Below, piece after piece: positions 1-5,147 of a stretch of 5,864 bases of DNA. Position 1 is the first letter of the stretch. The number at the start of each line of letters is the position of its first letter. Source of the DNA: UBA3071 sp965369635 (GTDB lineage: Bacteria; Chloroflexota; Anaerolineae; UBA3071); the NCBI GenBank assembly GCA_965369635.1, contig CBDURC010000196.1, forward strand, positions 1 through 5,864. The letters are read 5' to 3'. The notes under the pieces were generated by a model, which was not told the DNA's origin, searched no databases, and saw nothing but the letters and a program-made list of their open reading frames with translations. Made by a program: the position numbers and the translations under genes.

Positions 1-108
1 AGCCGAGCTGTTGGCGCAGAGCAGCCAGAGGCCAGGAAGCCATAGTAGCGCACCTCAACAAACCCCTTCGGCAGCACGTGCTGCAAGAAAGCGGCGGATG
101 AACTCCTC
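1..108 (-). pseudogene. IS91-family (Y2) transposase relic, frameshifted and 5'-truncated
   Basis: Transposase fragment of the IS91/IS1294 rolling-circle type (Y2_Tnp family, PF04986), running off the left edge. Three minus-strand frames must be joined. EEFIRRF lies at about 88-108. Then LQHVLPKGF followed by VEVRYYGFLASG lies at about 24-86. Then LAALRQQLG lies at about 2-28. In order these resemble the conserved stretch of IS91 transposases that follows the catalytic tyrosine region. The first shift looks like one extra base at 85-87 (TTTCTTGCAG where TTTCTGCAG would keep frame). The second, near 24-29, looks like a small deletion. In the first frame a TGA falls at 55-57. The catalytic N-terminal half is absent: just upstream (109-240) the reading does not resemble the family. 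This is a dead remnant. The assignment rests on recognised motif similarity, not on a search. Confidence 0.62.
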
Positions 109-253
109 ACCCTTCCCCGGCAACGGCGGCTGGATGCAGTTAAGCGGCATCGTCAGTGGCAGGCCACGTTGGACAAGAATCAATTCTTCGACCATGTTTT
201 CGGGGCGACGCCCGTCGAGCAACCTATAGAAGAGTGAACTCTAACCTTTCCTC
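109..253 (-). other. Intergenic stretch with unassigned open frame upstream of the transposase relic
   Basis: This stretch separates the transposase relic from the repeat after eno. One minus-strand frame is open from a TAG at 241-243 into the relic. It reads RLLDGRRPENMVEEL, then ILVQRGLPLTMPLNCIQ, then PPLPGKG before joining EEFIRRF. The only ATG is at 195 and has no Shine-Dalgarno; read from there the product would be 46 residues, ending at the TGA at 55-57. I do not recognise this sequence. It may be a diverged or rearranged part of the transposase, or the 3' end of another broken gene. A short AGAGT-TC-ACTCT palindrome occurs near 232-243, but I see no terminator with a U-tract for eno. 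Confidence 0.4.
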
Positions 254-288
254 CAATCTCCAATACCCAATACCCAATACCCAATACC
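254..288. repeat. Heptameric tandem repeat, five units (CAATACC)
   Basis: Five 7-bp units run end to end: CAATCTC, then CAATACC four times. On the transcribed (minus) strand the unit reads GGTATTG. The array begins three bases beyond the eno stop codon, so it lies in the 3' untranslated region. Heptameric short tandem repeats of this general kind (for example the CCCCA-type STRR of heterocystous cyanobacteria) are known in some bacterial intergenic regions. The unit cannot form a hairpin with itself, so it is not a terminator. Confidence 0.95.
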
Positions 289-291
289 TAT

Positions 292-1584
292 CTACCGCTT
301 CAGCCCCCCGAAGGCCGCCAGCCCCGGATAGACCGCCGCTTCCGCCAGTTTCTCCTCGATGCGCAGCAGTTGGTTGTACTTGGCCACGCGGTCCGAGCGG
401 CAGGGCGCTCCGGTCTTGATCTGCCCGGCGTTGACCGCCACCACCAGGTCAGCGATGGTGGTGTCTTCTGTCTCGCCGGAGCGGTGGGAGACCACTGCCG
501 TCCAGCCGGCGCGGTGTGCGGTCTCCACGGCAGACATGGCCTCCGTTAGCGTGCCGATCTGGTTGACCTTGCAGAGCAGGCTGTTGCAGGCCTTTTCTTC
601 GATGGCCCGCCGGATGCGCGCCACGTTGGTCACCAGCAGGTCATCTCCCACGATCTGCACGCGGTCGCCGATGCGCGCCGTCAGCAGCGCCCAGGCTTCC
701 CAGTCGTCCTCGGCCAGGCCATCCTCGATGGAGATGATGGGGTACTTGTTCACCCACTCCTCGTAGAAGGCCACCATTTCCTCACCGCTGAGTTCCCGCC
801 CCTCTTTCTTCAGCAGGTAAAGACCCCGTTCGGCGTCATAGATCTCGCTGGCCGCGGGATCGAGGGCGATGAAGATCTGCTCACCGGGCCGGTAGCCGGC
901 GGCCTCGATCGCCTCCAGGATGACCTCTATGGCCTCACCGTTGCTGCCCAGCGAGGGGGCGAAGCCGCCCTCGTCGCCGACGTTGGTACCGTAGCCCTTG
1001 CCCTTCAGCACCTGTTTGAGGCTGTGGTAGATCTCGGCGCCCCAGCGCAGCGCCTCGGCGAAGCTGCCCGCGCCAGCGGGCATGATCATGAACTCCTGGA
1101 AGTCGGTGGAATCGACGGCGTGCTTGCCGCCGTTGAGGATGTTCAGCATCGGCACGGGCAGCGTGCGCGCGCTGACCCCGCCCAGATAGCGGTAGAGCGG
1201 CAGTCCCAGCGCTTGTGCGGCAGCCTTGGCCACGGCCAGCGACACGCCCAGGATAGCGTTGGCTCCTAGTTTGCCCTTATTGGGGGTACCATCCAATCCG
1301 ATCAGATGCTCGTCAATGGCAGTCTGCTCCAGCGCATCCCAGCCCCACAGCCCCTCGGCGATGGTCAGATTCACGTTTTCTACGGCTTTGAGCACCCCTT
1401 TGCCGCCGAAGCGACCTGCGTCGCCGTCTCGCAGTTCCATCGCTTCGTGCACGCCGGTGGAAGCGCCAGAAGGCACGGCAGCCCGGCCCGTCGCCCCGCT
1501 GCTGAGCAGGACTTCGACCTCCACAGTGGGATTGCCGCGGGAATCCAGTATCTCTCTGGCGATGATCTCTTCAATCAGTGTCAT
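292..1584 (-). CDS. eno: Enolase (phosphopyruvate hydratase)
   Basis: Enolase interconverts 2-phosphoglycerate and phosphoenolpyruvate plus water in cytosolic glycolysis/gluconeogenesis. The 430-residue product has normal bacterial length. The N-terminal domain carries DSRGNPTVEVEV (14-25) and the mobile loop PSGAST (38-43). The barrel carries GDEGGFAP with the general acid Glu205, magnesium ligands Asp242, Glu287 (SIEDGL) and Asp314 (VGDDL), base Lys339 (CKVNQIG), the SHRSGETED block (366-374) and Lys390 (IKTGAP). All catalytic residues are present. The substrate loop reads GGKHAVDSTD where most enolases have GGxHADNxxD, and Cys338 precedes the catalytic lysine. The ATG at 1584 is chosen because MTLIEEIIAREILDSRG matches the family start and GGAGG lies six bases upstream. 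It follows the DRTGG gene by 140 bp on the same strand and is probably an intact housekeeping gene. Confidence 0.98.
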   Translation of the reverse strand: MTLIEEIIAREILDSRGNPTVEVEVLLSSGATGRAAVPSGASTGVHEAMELRDGDAGRFGGKGVLKAVENVNLTIAEGLWGWDALEQTAIDEHLIGLDGTPNKGKLGANAILGVSLAVAKAAAQALGLPLYRYLGGVSARTLPVPMLNILNGGKHAVDSTDFQEFMIMPAGAGSFAEALRWGAEIYHSLKQVLKGKGYGTNVGDEGGFAPSLGSNGEAIEVILEAIEAAGYRPGEQIFIALDPAASEIYDAERGLYLLKKEGRELSGEEMVAFYEEWVNKYPIISIEDGLAEDDWEAWALLTARIGDRVQIVGDDLLVTNVARIRRAIEEKACNSLLCKVNQIGTLTEAMSAVETAHRAGWTAVVSHRSGETEDTTIADLVVAVNAGQIKTGAPCRSDRVAKYNQLLRIEEKLAEAAVYPGLAAFGGLKR

Positions 1585-1590
1585 GACTTG

Positions 1591-1595
1591 CCTCC
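1591..1595 (-). promoter_or_regulatory. Shine-Dalgarno of eno
   Basis: GGAGG on the minus strand, six bases before the ATG at 1584. It decides the start against an upstream in-frame GTG at 1707, which would add 41 residues unlike any enolase. Confidence 0.85.
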
Positions 1596-1634
1596 AGACG
1601 ACCGTTTGTTCTTGGCACGTTGATAGGGAACTTC

Positions 1635-1657
1635 CGCGTGAGGCTGCCAGCCACGCG
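1635..1657 (-). other. Stem-loop in the eno upstream region
   Basis: On the minus strand CGCGT-GGCT, a GGC loop, then AGCC-(TC bulge)-ACGCG gives nine paired bases in two blocks. It lies 50 bases before the eno ATG and 67 bases after the stop of the DRTGG gene. No U-tract follows (next bases GAAGTTCCC), so it is not a canonical intrinsic terminator. It may be a 5'-UTR structure of eno or an RNA-processing or stability element. The rest of the 1585-1724 gap shows no convincing promoter by eye. Confidence 0.55.
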
Positions 1658-1724
1658 GTGATCGGTGAGGCGGCAAACGTGACCCAATTGCCACGCTTGC
1701 CTCTCACGCATCATTCATCAGGTG

Positions 1725-2801
1725 CTACTTCTTCGGCTGCAATCCCAAGGCTCGATACAGCGCATCGAAATCAAACTTCTCATCCAGTATCTTGCAGAAG
1801 CGTTCGACCTTCTTGTCTTGCTGGAAGCGGCTGCGACCAAAGAACTGCTCGGCAATCTCTACGGTCGAGAGCGTGTCGCGTCGGGCCAGCAATATGGGCA
1901 CATCGGCATCTTCTGCCCGACTGAGGATCAGCGGGCTGGGATGGAGGTTGCCGGTGAGAATGAGGCAGCGAGTGTTTGTCTCCAGCGCTGCCAGGTGGAT
2001 GTCCGAGCGGTCGCCGCCGGTGATGACGGCCTTGTTAGGCCGGCGGCGGAAGTAGGAGAGAGCGCTGTCCACGGTCATGGCCCCCACCATCAGGTGCTCC
2101 ACCAGATCGTCCATGCGGTCAGGGCAGCAAAGCACCTCTGCGTCCAGCCCTTCGACCAACTCGCCGATGCTCACGGCCAGCAGCAAGCGTTCGCGGGGCA
2201 GGCAGCCGAACACTGTCACACCTCGCGCTTCCAGGAAGGGCTTCAGCACCGTCTGGGCGAACTCCATGCGCTGACGCGGGATAACGTTGATCACCGCACC
2301 GATCAGGTTGTCACCCAACCGCTTCTTAGCGGTGAGGATCTGATCCACAGCCTGCCGTTCTTTGTAGCGAGCCACGGTGATGGCCTTGGCCTGGAGCAGA
2401 GACGCGACGTAGGGGCTGGGCAGGCCCACCATGTAGCCTTCGCGCAGGCTGTACCCTCCATCAAGGATGGTCACATCTCGATCCCGACAGACCTGGCGCC
2501 AGGCCGCGAGCAGCCGAGCTTCATAGTCGGTACTGTCCTCTCCCTTCAGGATGGCCTCCGCTTGTTGCGGCGTGATGGCCACAGGCGAGAGGATGTCCAC
2601 CGGCTCGGGCAAATCAAAAGTCTGTTTGGCGAATTCCACATCCGCATCGTAGGGCCCACCGGCGCGGCTCTCTGCCAGCGTGTTCACGGGTTTCATGTAG
2701 CCTACTTTCAGGCCGTCGCGCTGGAATCGCTTCCCCAGCCCGATGCAGAGTGCGCTCTTGCCGGAGAAAGTCTCGCTTGAAGTGACATAAAGAGTCGCCA
2801 T
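1725..2801 (-). CDS. Stand-alone BioD-like P-loop / DRTGG-domain protein (phosphotransacetylase N-terminal family)
   Basis: A 358-residue cytosolic protein. Residues 1-205 form a BioD/CobQ-like P-loop domain (AAA_26 type). VTSSETFSGKSA (6-17) aligns with the BioD P-loop, with Ser8 in place of the first glycine and Lys15-Ser16 retained. DVTILDGGYSLREG (109-122) resembles the Walker-B/core strand of this family. Residues about 215-325 form a DRTGG domain (PF07085) with its signature as ITGGDRSDIHLAALET (260-275). The same two domains open long bacterial phosphotransacetylases, but the catalytic PTA domain is missing and the protein ends at 358 in FDALYRALGLQPKK, so no acetyl-transfer activity is expected. 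Biochemical function is not established; following acd by 75 bp suggests a nucleotide-dependent sensor or regulator of acetate/acetyl-CoA metabolism (inference). The ATG at 2801 is chosen for the family start MATLYVTSSE and an AGGAG eight bases upstream. Confidence 0.9.
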   Translation of the reverse strand: MATLYVTSSETFSGKSALCIGLGKRFQRDGLKVGYMKPVNTLAESRAGGPYDADVEFAKQTFDLPEPVDILSPVAITPQQAEAILKGEDSTDYEARLLAAWRQVCRDRDVTILDGGYSLREGYMVGLPSPYVASLLQAKAITVARYKERQAVDQILTAKKRLGDNLIGAVINVIPRQRMEFAQTVLKPFLEARGVTVFGCLPRERLLLAVSIGELVEGLDAEVLCCPDRMDDLVEHLMVGAMTVDSALSYFRRRPNKAVITGGDRSDIHLAALETNTRCLILTGNLHPSPLILSRAEDADVPILLARRDTLSTVEIAEQFFGRSRFQQDKKVERFCKILDEKFDFDALYRALGLQPKK

Positions 2802-2809
2802 GTTTGCTG

Positions 2810-2814
2810 CTCCT
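2810..2814 (-). promoter_or_regulatory. Shine-Dalgarno of the DRTGG gene, next to a heptamer array
   Basis: AGGAG on the minus strand, eight bases before the ATG at 2801. It lies four bases downstream of the tandem repeat. It supports the ATG over an in-frame TTG at 2864, which has no Shine-Dalgarno and would make the repeat coding. Confidence 0.75.
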
Positions 2815-2818
2815 ATAG

Positions 2819-2853
2819 GGATTTCGGATTTCGGAATGCGGATTTCGGATTCT
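2819..2853. repeat. Heptameric tandem repeat, five units (GGATTTC)
   Basis: Five 7-bp units: GGATTTC, GGATTTC, GGAATGC, GGATTTC, GGATTCT. The third and fifth are diverged. On the transcribed strand the unit reads GAAATCC. It occupies almost half of the 75-bp gap between acd and the DRTGG gene, starting 24 bases after the acd stop and ending four bases before the Shine-Dalgarno. It matches the array after eno in period (7), copy number (5) and length (35 bp) but not in unit sequence. Confidence 0.88.
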
Positions 2854-2876
2854 CCATTCGGCAATCCGCAGTCGCC

Positions 2877-4979
2877 TTATCCTAGCACTAGCCGCATATC
2901 AATGCCCAGGACTCCTTTCCCCCGCTCGAAGACGATCAGGGGATTGATGTCCAGTTCGGCGATTTCGGGAAAGTCGGTGACCAACTGAGAAACCCGCAGC
3001 ACTGTGTCAACGATGGCCTGCATGTCCGATGGCGCTTCGCCCCGGACGCCCCGCAATAGACTGTAGGCCCGGATTTCGCTGATCATGACCCGGGCTTCCC
3101 GCTCGTCAATTGGGGCCACGCGGAATGTCACGTCCTTCAGCGCTTCCACGTAGATGCCGCCCAGCCCGAAGAGGAGCAGTGGGCCAAACTGCGGGTCGCG
3201 GCTCATGCCCAGGATGATCTCCTTGCCGCCGCGCACCTGCTGCTGCACCAGGCAGCCCCAGATTTCGGCGTCGGGCATGTGACGGGTGGCGCGGAAGACG
3301 AGGAGATCGAAAGCGTCCCGCACATCTTCGGGACTGTTCAGGTTTAGCTTCACGCCGCCGATGTCGGTCTTGTGTAGGATGTCCGGCGAGGCGATCTTCA
3401 TCACCACGGGGTAGCCGATCTGCTCGGCGGCGGCCACAGCCTTCTCGGCCGTGTTGGCCAGCACCGAGTCGGGCATGGGGATGCCATAGGCCTGCTGGAT
3501 CTCCCGCGCTTCGGCGTCGCCGATGGTCACGCGGCCCTCCTCCCGCACGCGGTCGAGGATCTCTTGCACCTTCTCGTTGTCTACGTGGAAGCGCTTGATC
3601 TCCGGCGGCGGTTGCTCTCGCCATTGCCGATAGCGGCTCATGGCCGCCAGCGCCGCCACCGCCCGTTCGGGCACGCGATAGTTGGGCACCTTCATCTCGT
3701 TGAGGATGTCCACGCCAGCTCCCACCGTGGCCTTGCCCATGAAGCAGGCCATGATCGGTTTGTCGTGCTGTTCTGCTGCCTCGCCCACGGCGCGGGCAGT
3801 CTCTTCGATCTGGGTCATCACCTGGGGCGTGAGGATGACGATGACACCGCCCACGTTGGGGTCGTTCAGTGCAGCGTTGACCGCCAGCTTGTAGCGGTCG
3901 GCCAGGGCGTCTCCCAGGACGTCAATGGGATTGGCCGCGCTGGCAGCAGCGGGCAGCTTCTCTTTCAGCAAGCGCTGCGTCTCCGGCTCCAGCGAGGCGA
4001 GCCGCAGTCCCGCTCGTTCGATGGCATCGGCGGCCATGATGCCCGGGCCGCCGGCGTTGGTCACTACGGCGATGCGGTCGTTGGTCAGCAGCGGCTGGCG
4101 GGCGAAGGCGATGGAATAATCGAAGAGATCCTCCACCGAGCGGGCGCGGATTATGCCCACCTGGCTGAAGGCAGCATCGTAGGCCCGTTCCGAACCGGCC
4201 AGCGTGCCCGTGTGCGAGGAGACGGCCCGCGAGCCGGCGCTGGTGGTGCCCGACTTGATGGCCACGATGGGTTTGCGGCGGCTCACCTCACGGGCCACGT
4301 CCATGAAACGGGCGCCGTCAACGATCCCCTCCAGGTAGGCCACGATGACGCGAGTGTGCGGGTCGTCGCGCCACGCTTCCAAGAAGTCGATCTCGTTGGT
4401 GTCCGCTTTGTTGCCCAGGCTGACGAAGTGGGAGAAGCCCACTCCTTCGGCCAGGGCCATGTCCAGCACGGCGGTGCACAGCGCGCCCGACTGAGACATG
4501 AAGGCGATGGTGCCCTGTCGGGGCATCCCCACGGCGAACGAGGCGTTGAGGTGGCTGATGGTATCAATGATGCCGAGGACATTGGGGCCGATCAGCCGCA
4601 TGGAGTAGCGACTGGCGATCTCCACCAGTTCCTTCTCCATGCGCTTGCCCTCGCGGCCCACTTCGCGGAAGCCGGCGGAGATGATGATTGCGCCCTTGAC
4701 CCCTTTCTGGCCGCATTCCTCGAGCACAGAGGCAACATATTTCGCCGGAACGACGATCACGGCCAACTCCAAGGGGTCGGGCACGTCCAAGACGCTGGGG
4801 TAGGCCGCAAGGCCCAGCACCTCGTCGGCTTTGGGATTGATGGGATAGACACGGCCCGCGTAGCCGTACTGGATGATATTATGAAGCACCCCGTAGCCGA
4901 GCTTGGTCGGGTTGCGCGATGCACCGACGACGGCTACGGATTCGGGACTGAAGAACATATCGAGCATGAAGACATCCAT
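2877..4979 (-). CDS. acd: ADP-forming acetyl-CoA synthetase (NDP-forming acyl-CoA ligase), fused alpha-beta
   Basis: Catalyses acetyl-CoA (or other acyl-CoA) + ADP + Pi to acetate + ATP + CoA in the cytosol, a one-enzyme substrate-level phosphorylation in fermenters. The 700-residue length is normal for the fused form. Residues 1-140 are the CoA-binding Rossmann domain (SVAVVGASRNPTKLG, GPNVLGI, with Val134 where Cys or Ser is usual). Residues 150-450 are the succinyl-CoA-ligase-like domains, with FMSQSGAL and phospho-acceptor His256 in SSHTGTLAGS. Residues 480-700 are the ATP-grasp domain, with VVMKIASPDILHKTDIGGV (second phosphohistidine His536), FGLGGIYVEALKD and ELDINPLIV. Both phosphorelay histidines are present, so it should be active. 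Acyl preference cannot be read from sequence. ATG 4979 is taken, with a weak AGG five bases upstream; Met5 (4967) and Met8 (4958) are alternatives, Met5 resembling many family starts. It heads the acd-DRTGG pair and has a structured leader. Confidence 0.96.
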   Translation of the reverse strand: MDVFMLDMFFSPESVAVVGASRNPTKLGYGVLHNIIQYGYAGRVYPINPKADEVLGLAAYPSVLDVPDPLELAVIVVPAKYVASVLEECGQKGVKGAIIISAGFREVGREGKRMEKELVEIASRYSMRLIGPNVLGIIDTISHLNASFAVGMPRQGTIAFMSQSGALCTAVLDMALAEGVGFSHFVSLGNKADTNEIDFLEAWRDDPHTRVIVAYLEGIVDGARFMDVAREVSRRKPIVAIKSGTTSAGSRAVSSHTGTLAGSERAYDAAFSQVGIIRARSVEDLFDYSIAFARQPLLTNDRIAVVTNAGGPGIMAADAIERAGLRLASLEPETQRLLKEKLPAAASAANPIDVLGDALADRYKLAVNAALNDPNVGGVIVILTPQVMTQIEETARAVGEAAEQHDKPIMACFMGKATVGAGVDILNEMKVPNYRVPERAVAALAAMSRYRQWREQPPPEIKRFHVDNEKVQEILDRVREEGRVTIGDAEAREIQQAYGIPMPDSVLANTAEKAVAAAEQIGYPVVMKIASPDILHKTDIGGVKLNLNSPEDVRDAFDLLVFRATRHMPDAEIWGCLVQQQVRGGKEIILGMSRDPQFGPLLLFGLGGIYVEALKDVTFRVAPIDEREARVMISEIRAYSLLRGVRGEAPSDMQAIVDTVLRVSQLVTDFPEIAELDINPLIVFERGKGVLGIDMRLVLG

Positions 4980-5015
4980 TTACGCCTGCTGACAAGCAAA
5001 CGCCTGGCGGCCCAT
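4980..5015 (-). CDS. Possible 11-residue upstream ORF in the acd leader
   Basis: A minus-strand ATG at 5013-5015 lies in the loop of the leader hairpin and opens the peptide MGRQAFACQQA. The TAA at 4980-4982 is followed directly by the acd ATG, in the same frame. The Shine-Dalgarno is poor (GGCGG a few bases before). If translated it would melt the 3' arm of the hairpin and couple translation to acd. This is a speculative call; a chance short frame is equally possible. Confidence 0.22.
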   Translation of the reverse strand: MGRQAFACQQA

Positions 5016-5028
5016 GAAGCCGCCAGGC
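5002..5028 (-). other. Strong hairpin in the acd 5' leader (possible attenuator)
   Basis: Perfect 10-bp inverted repeat: GCCTGGCGGC, seven-base loop, GCCGCCAGGC. On the minus strand it is followed by GTTTGCTTGT, an imperfect U-rich tract, so it could act as a weak intrinsic terminator. It ends 22 bases before the acd ATG and lies downstream of the candidate promoter, the position of an attenuator or 5'-UTR element. The alternative is the terminator of the DUF333 gene. The heptamer CAGGCGT at the end of the 3' arm recurs at 4982-4988 over the weak acd ribosome site, so the 5' arm could in principle pair there instead. Confidence 0.75.
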
Positions 5029-5075
5029 CGCTGCCGTTTCGAGTGAGTGTGTTGCTGCGTGCCAGCGACAGCCTA

Positions 5076-5104
5076 CTTATACCCCAGAACAGGCAAAAGC
5101 GCAA
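5076..5104 (-). promoter_or_regulatory. Candidate sigma-70 promoter for acd
   Basis: On the minus strand the -35-like TTGCGC (5099-5104) is separated by exactly 17 bases from the -10-like TATAAG (5076-5081, five of six consensus bases). Transcription would start near 5069, giving a leader of about 90 nt that includes the hairpin at 5002-5028. An 8-bp inverted repeat, ACCCCAGA (5081-5088) and TCTGGGGT (5122-5129), brackets the -35 box with centres 41 bp apart and could be a regulator site. The -35 match is weak (three of six), so this remains a candidate. Confidence 0.45.
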
Positions 5105-5147
5105 GTGAGGAGACAGTTTGGTCTGGGGTGAAGCGATGCCCCGGAAG

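Noticed and set aside
254..288. CRISPR or intrinsic-terminator reading of the heptamer array
   Set aside because: Units are contiguous with no spacers, and the unit has no self-complementarity.
1585..1707. Longer eno start at an in-frame GTG (1707)
   Set aside because: The extra 41 residues do not resemble enolase, and GGAGG is ideally placed for the ATG at 1584.
1585..1724. Sigma-70 promoter for eno (for example a TATCAA near 1621-1626)
   Set aside because: No acceptable -35 hexamer at 16-18 bases. Any match is no better than chance by eye.
1226..1924. A 232-codon plus-strand open frame across the eno start
   Set aside because: It lies mostly antisense to eno and its translation is low-complexity Ser/Pro/Arg-rich.
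1722..2780. A 352-codon plus-strand open frame opposite the DRTGG gene
   Set aside because: Antisense shadow of a well-supported gene. No family motif and no ribosome site.
2802..2864. Longer start of the DRTGG gene at an in-frame TTG (2864)
   Set aside because: It would translate the heptamer array (SEIRIPKSEI-type repeats), has no Shine-Dalgarno, and the ATG at 2801 matches the family start.
3564..5108. A 514-codon plus-strand open frame opposite acd
   Set aside because: It mirrors acd, whose domains and both catalytic histidines are clear. Its translation is rich in His, Gly, Asp and Val with no recognisable domain, as expected for the antisense of a GC-rich gene.
5122..5142. GGGG/CCCC stem-loop just after the DUF333 gene as its terminator
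   Set aside because: Only four pairs around a ten-base loop and no U-tract follows on the minus strand.
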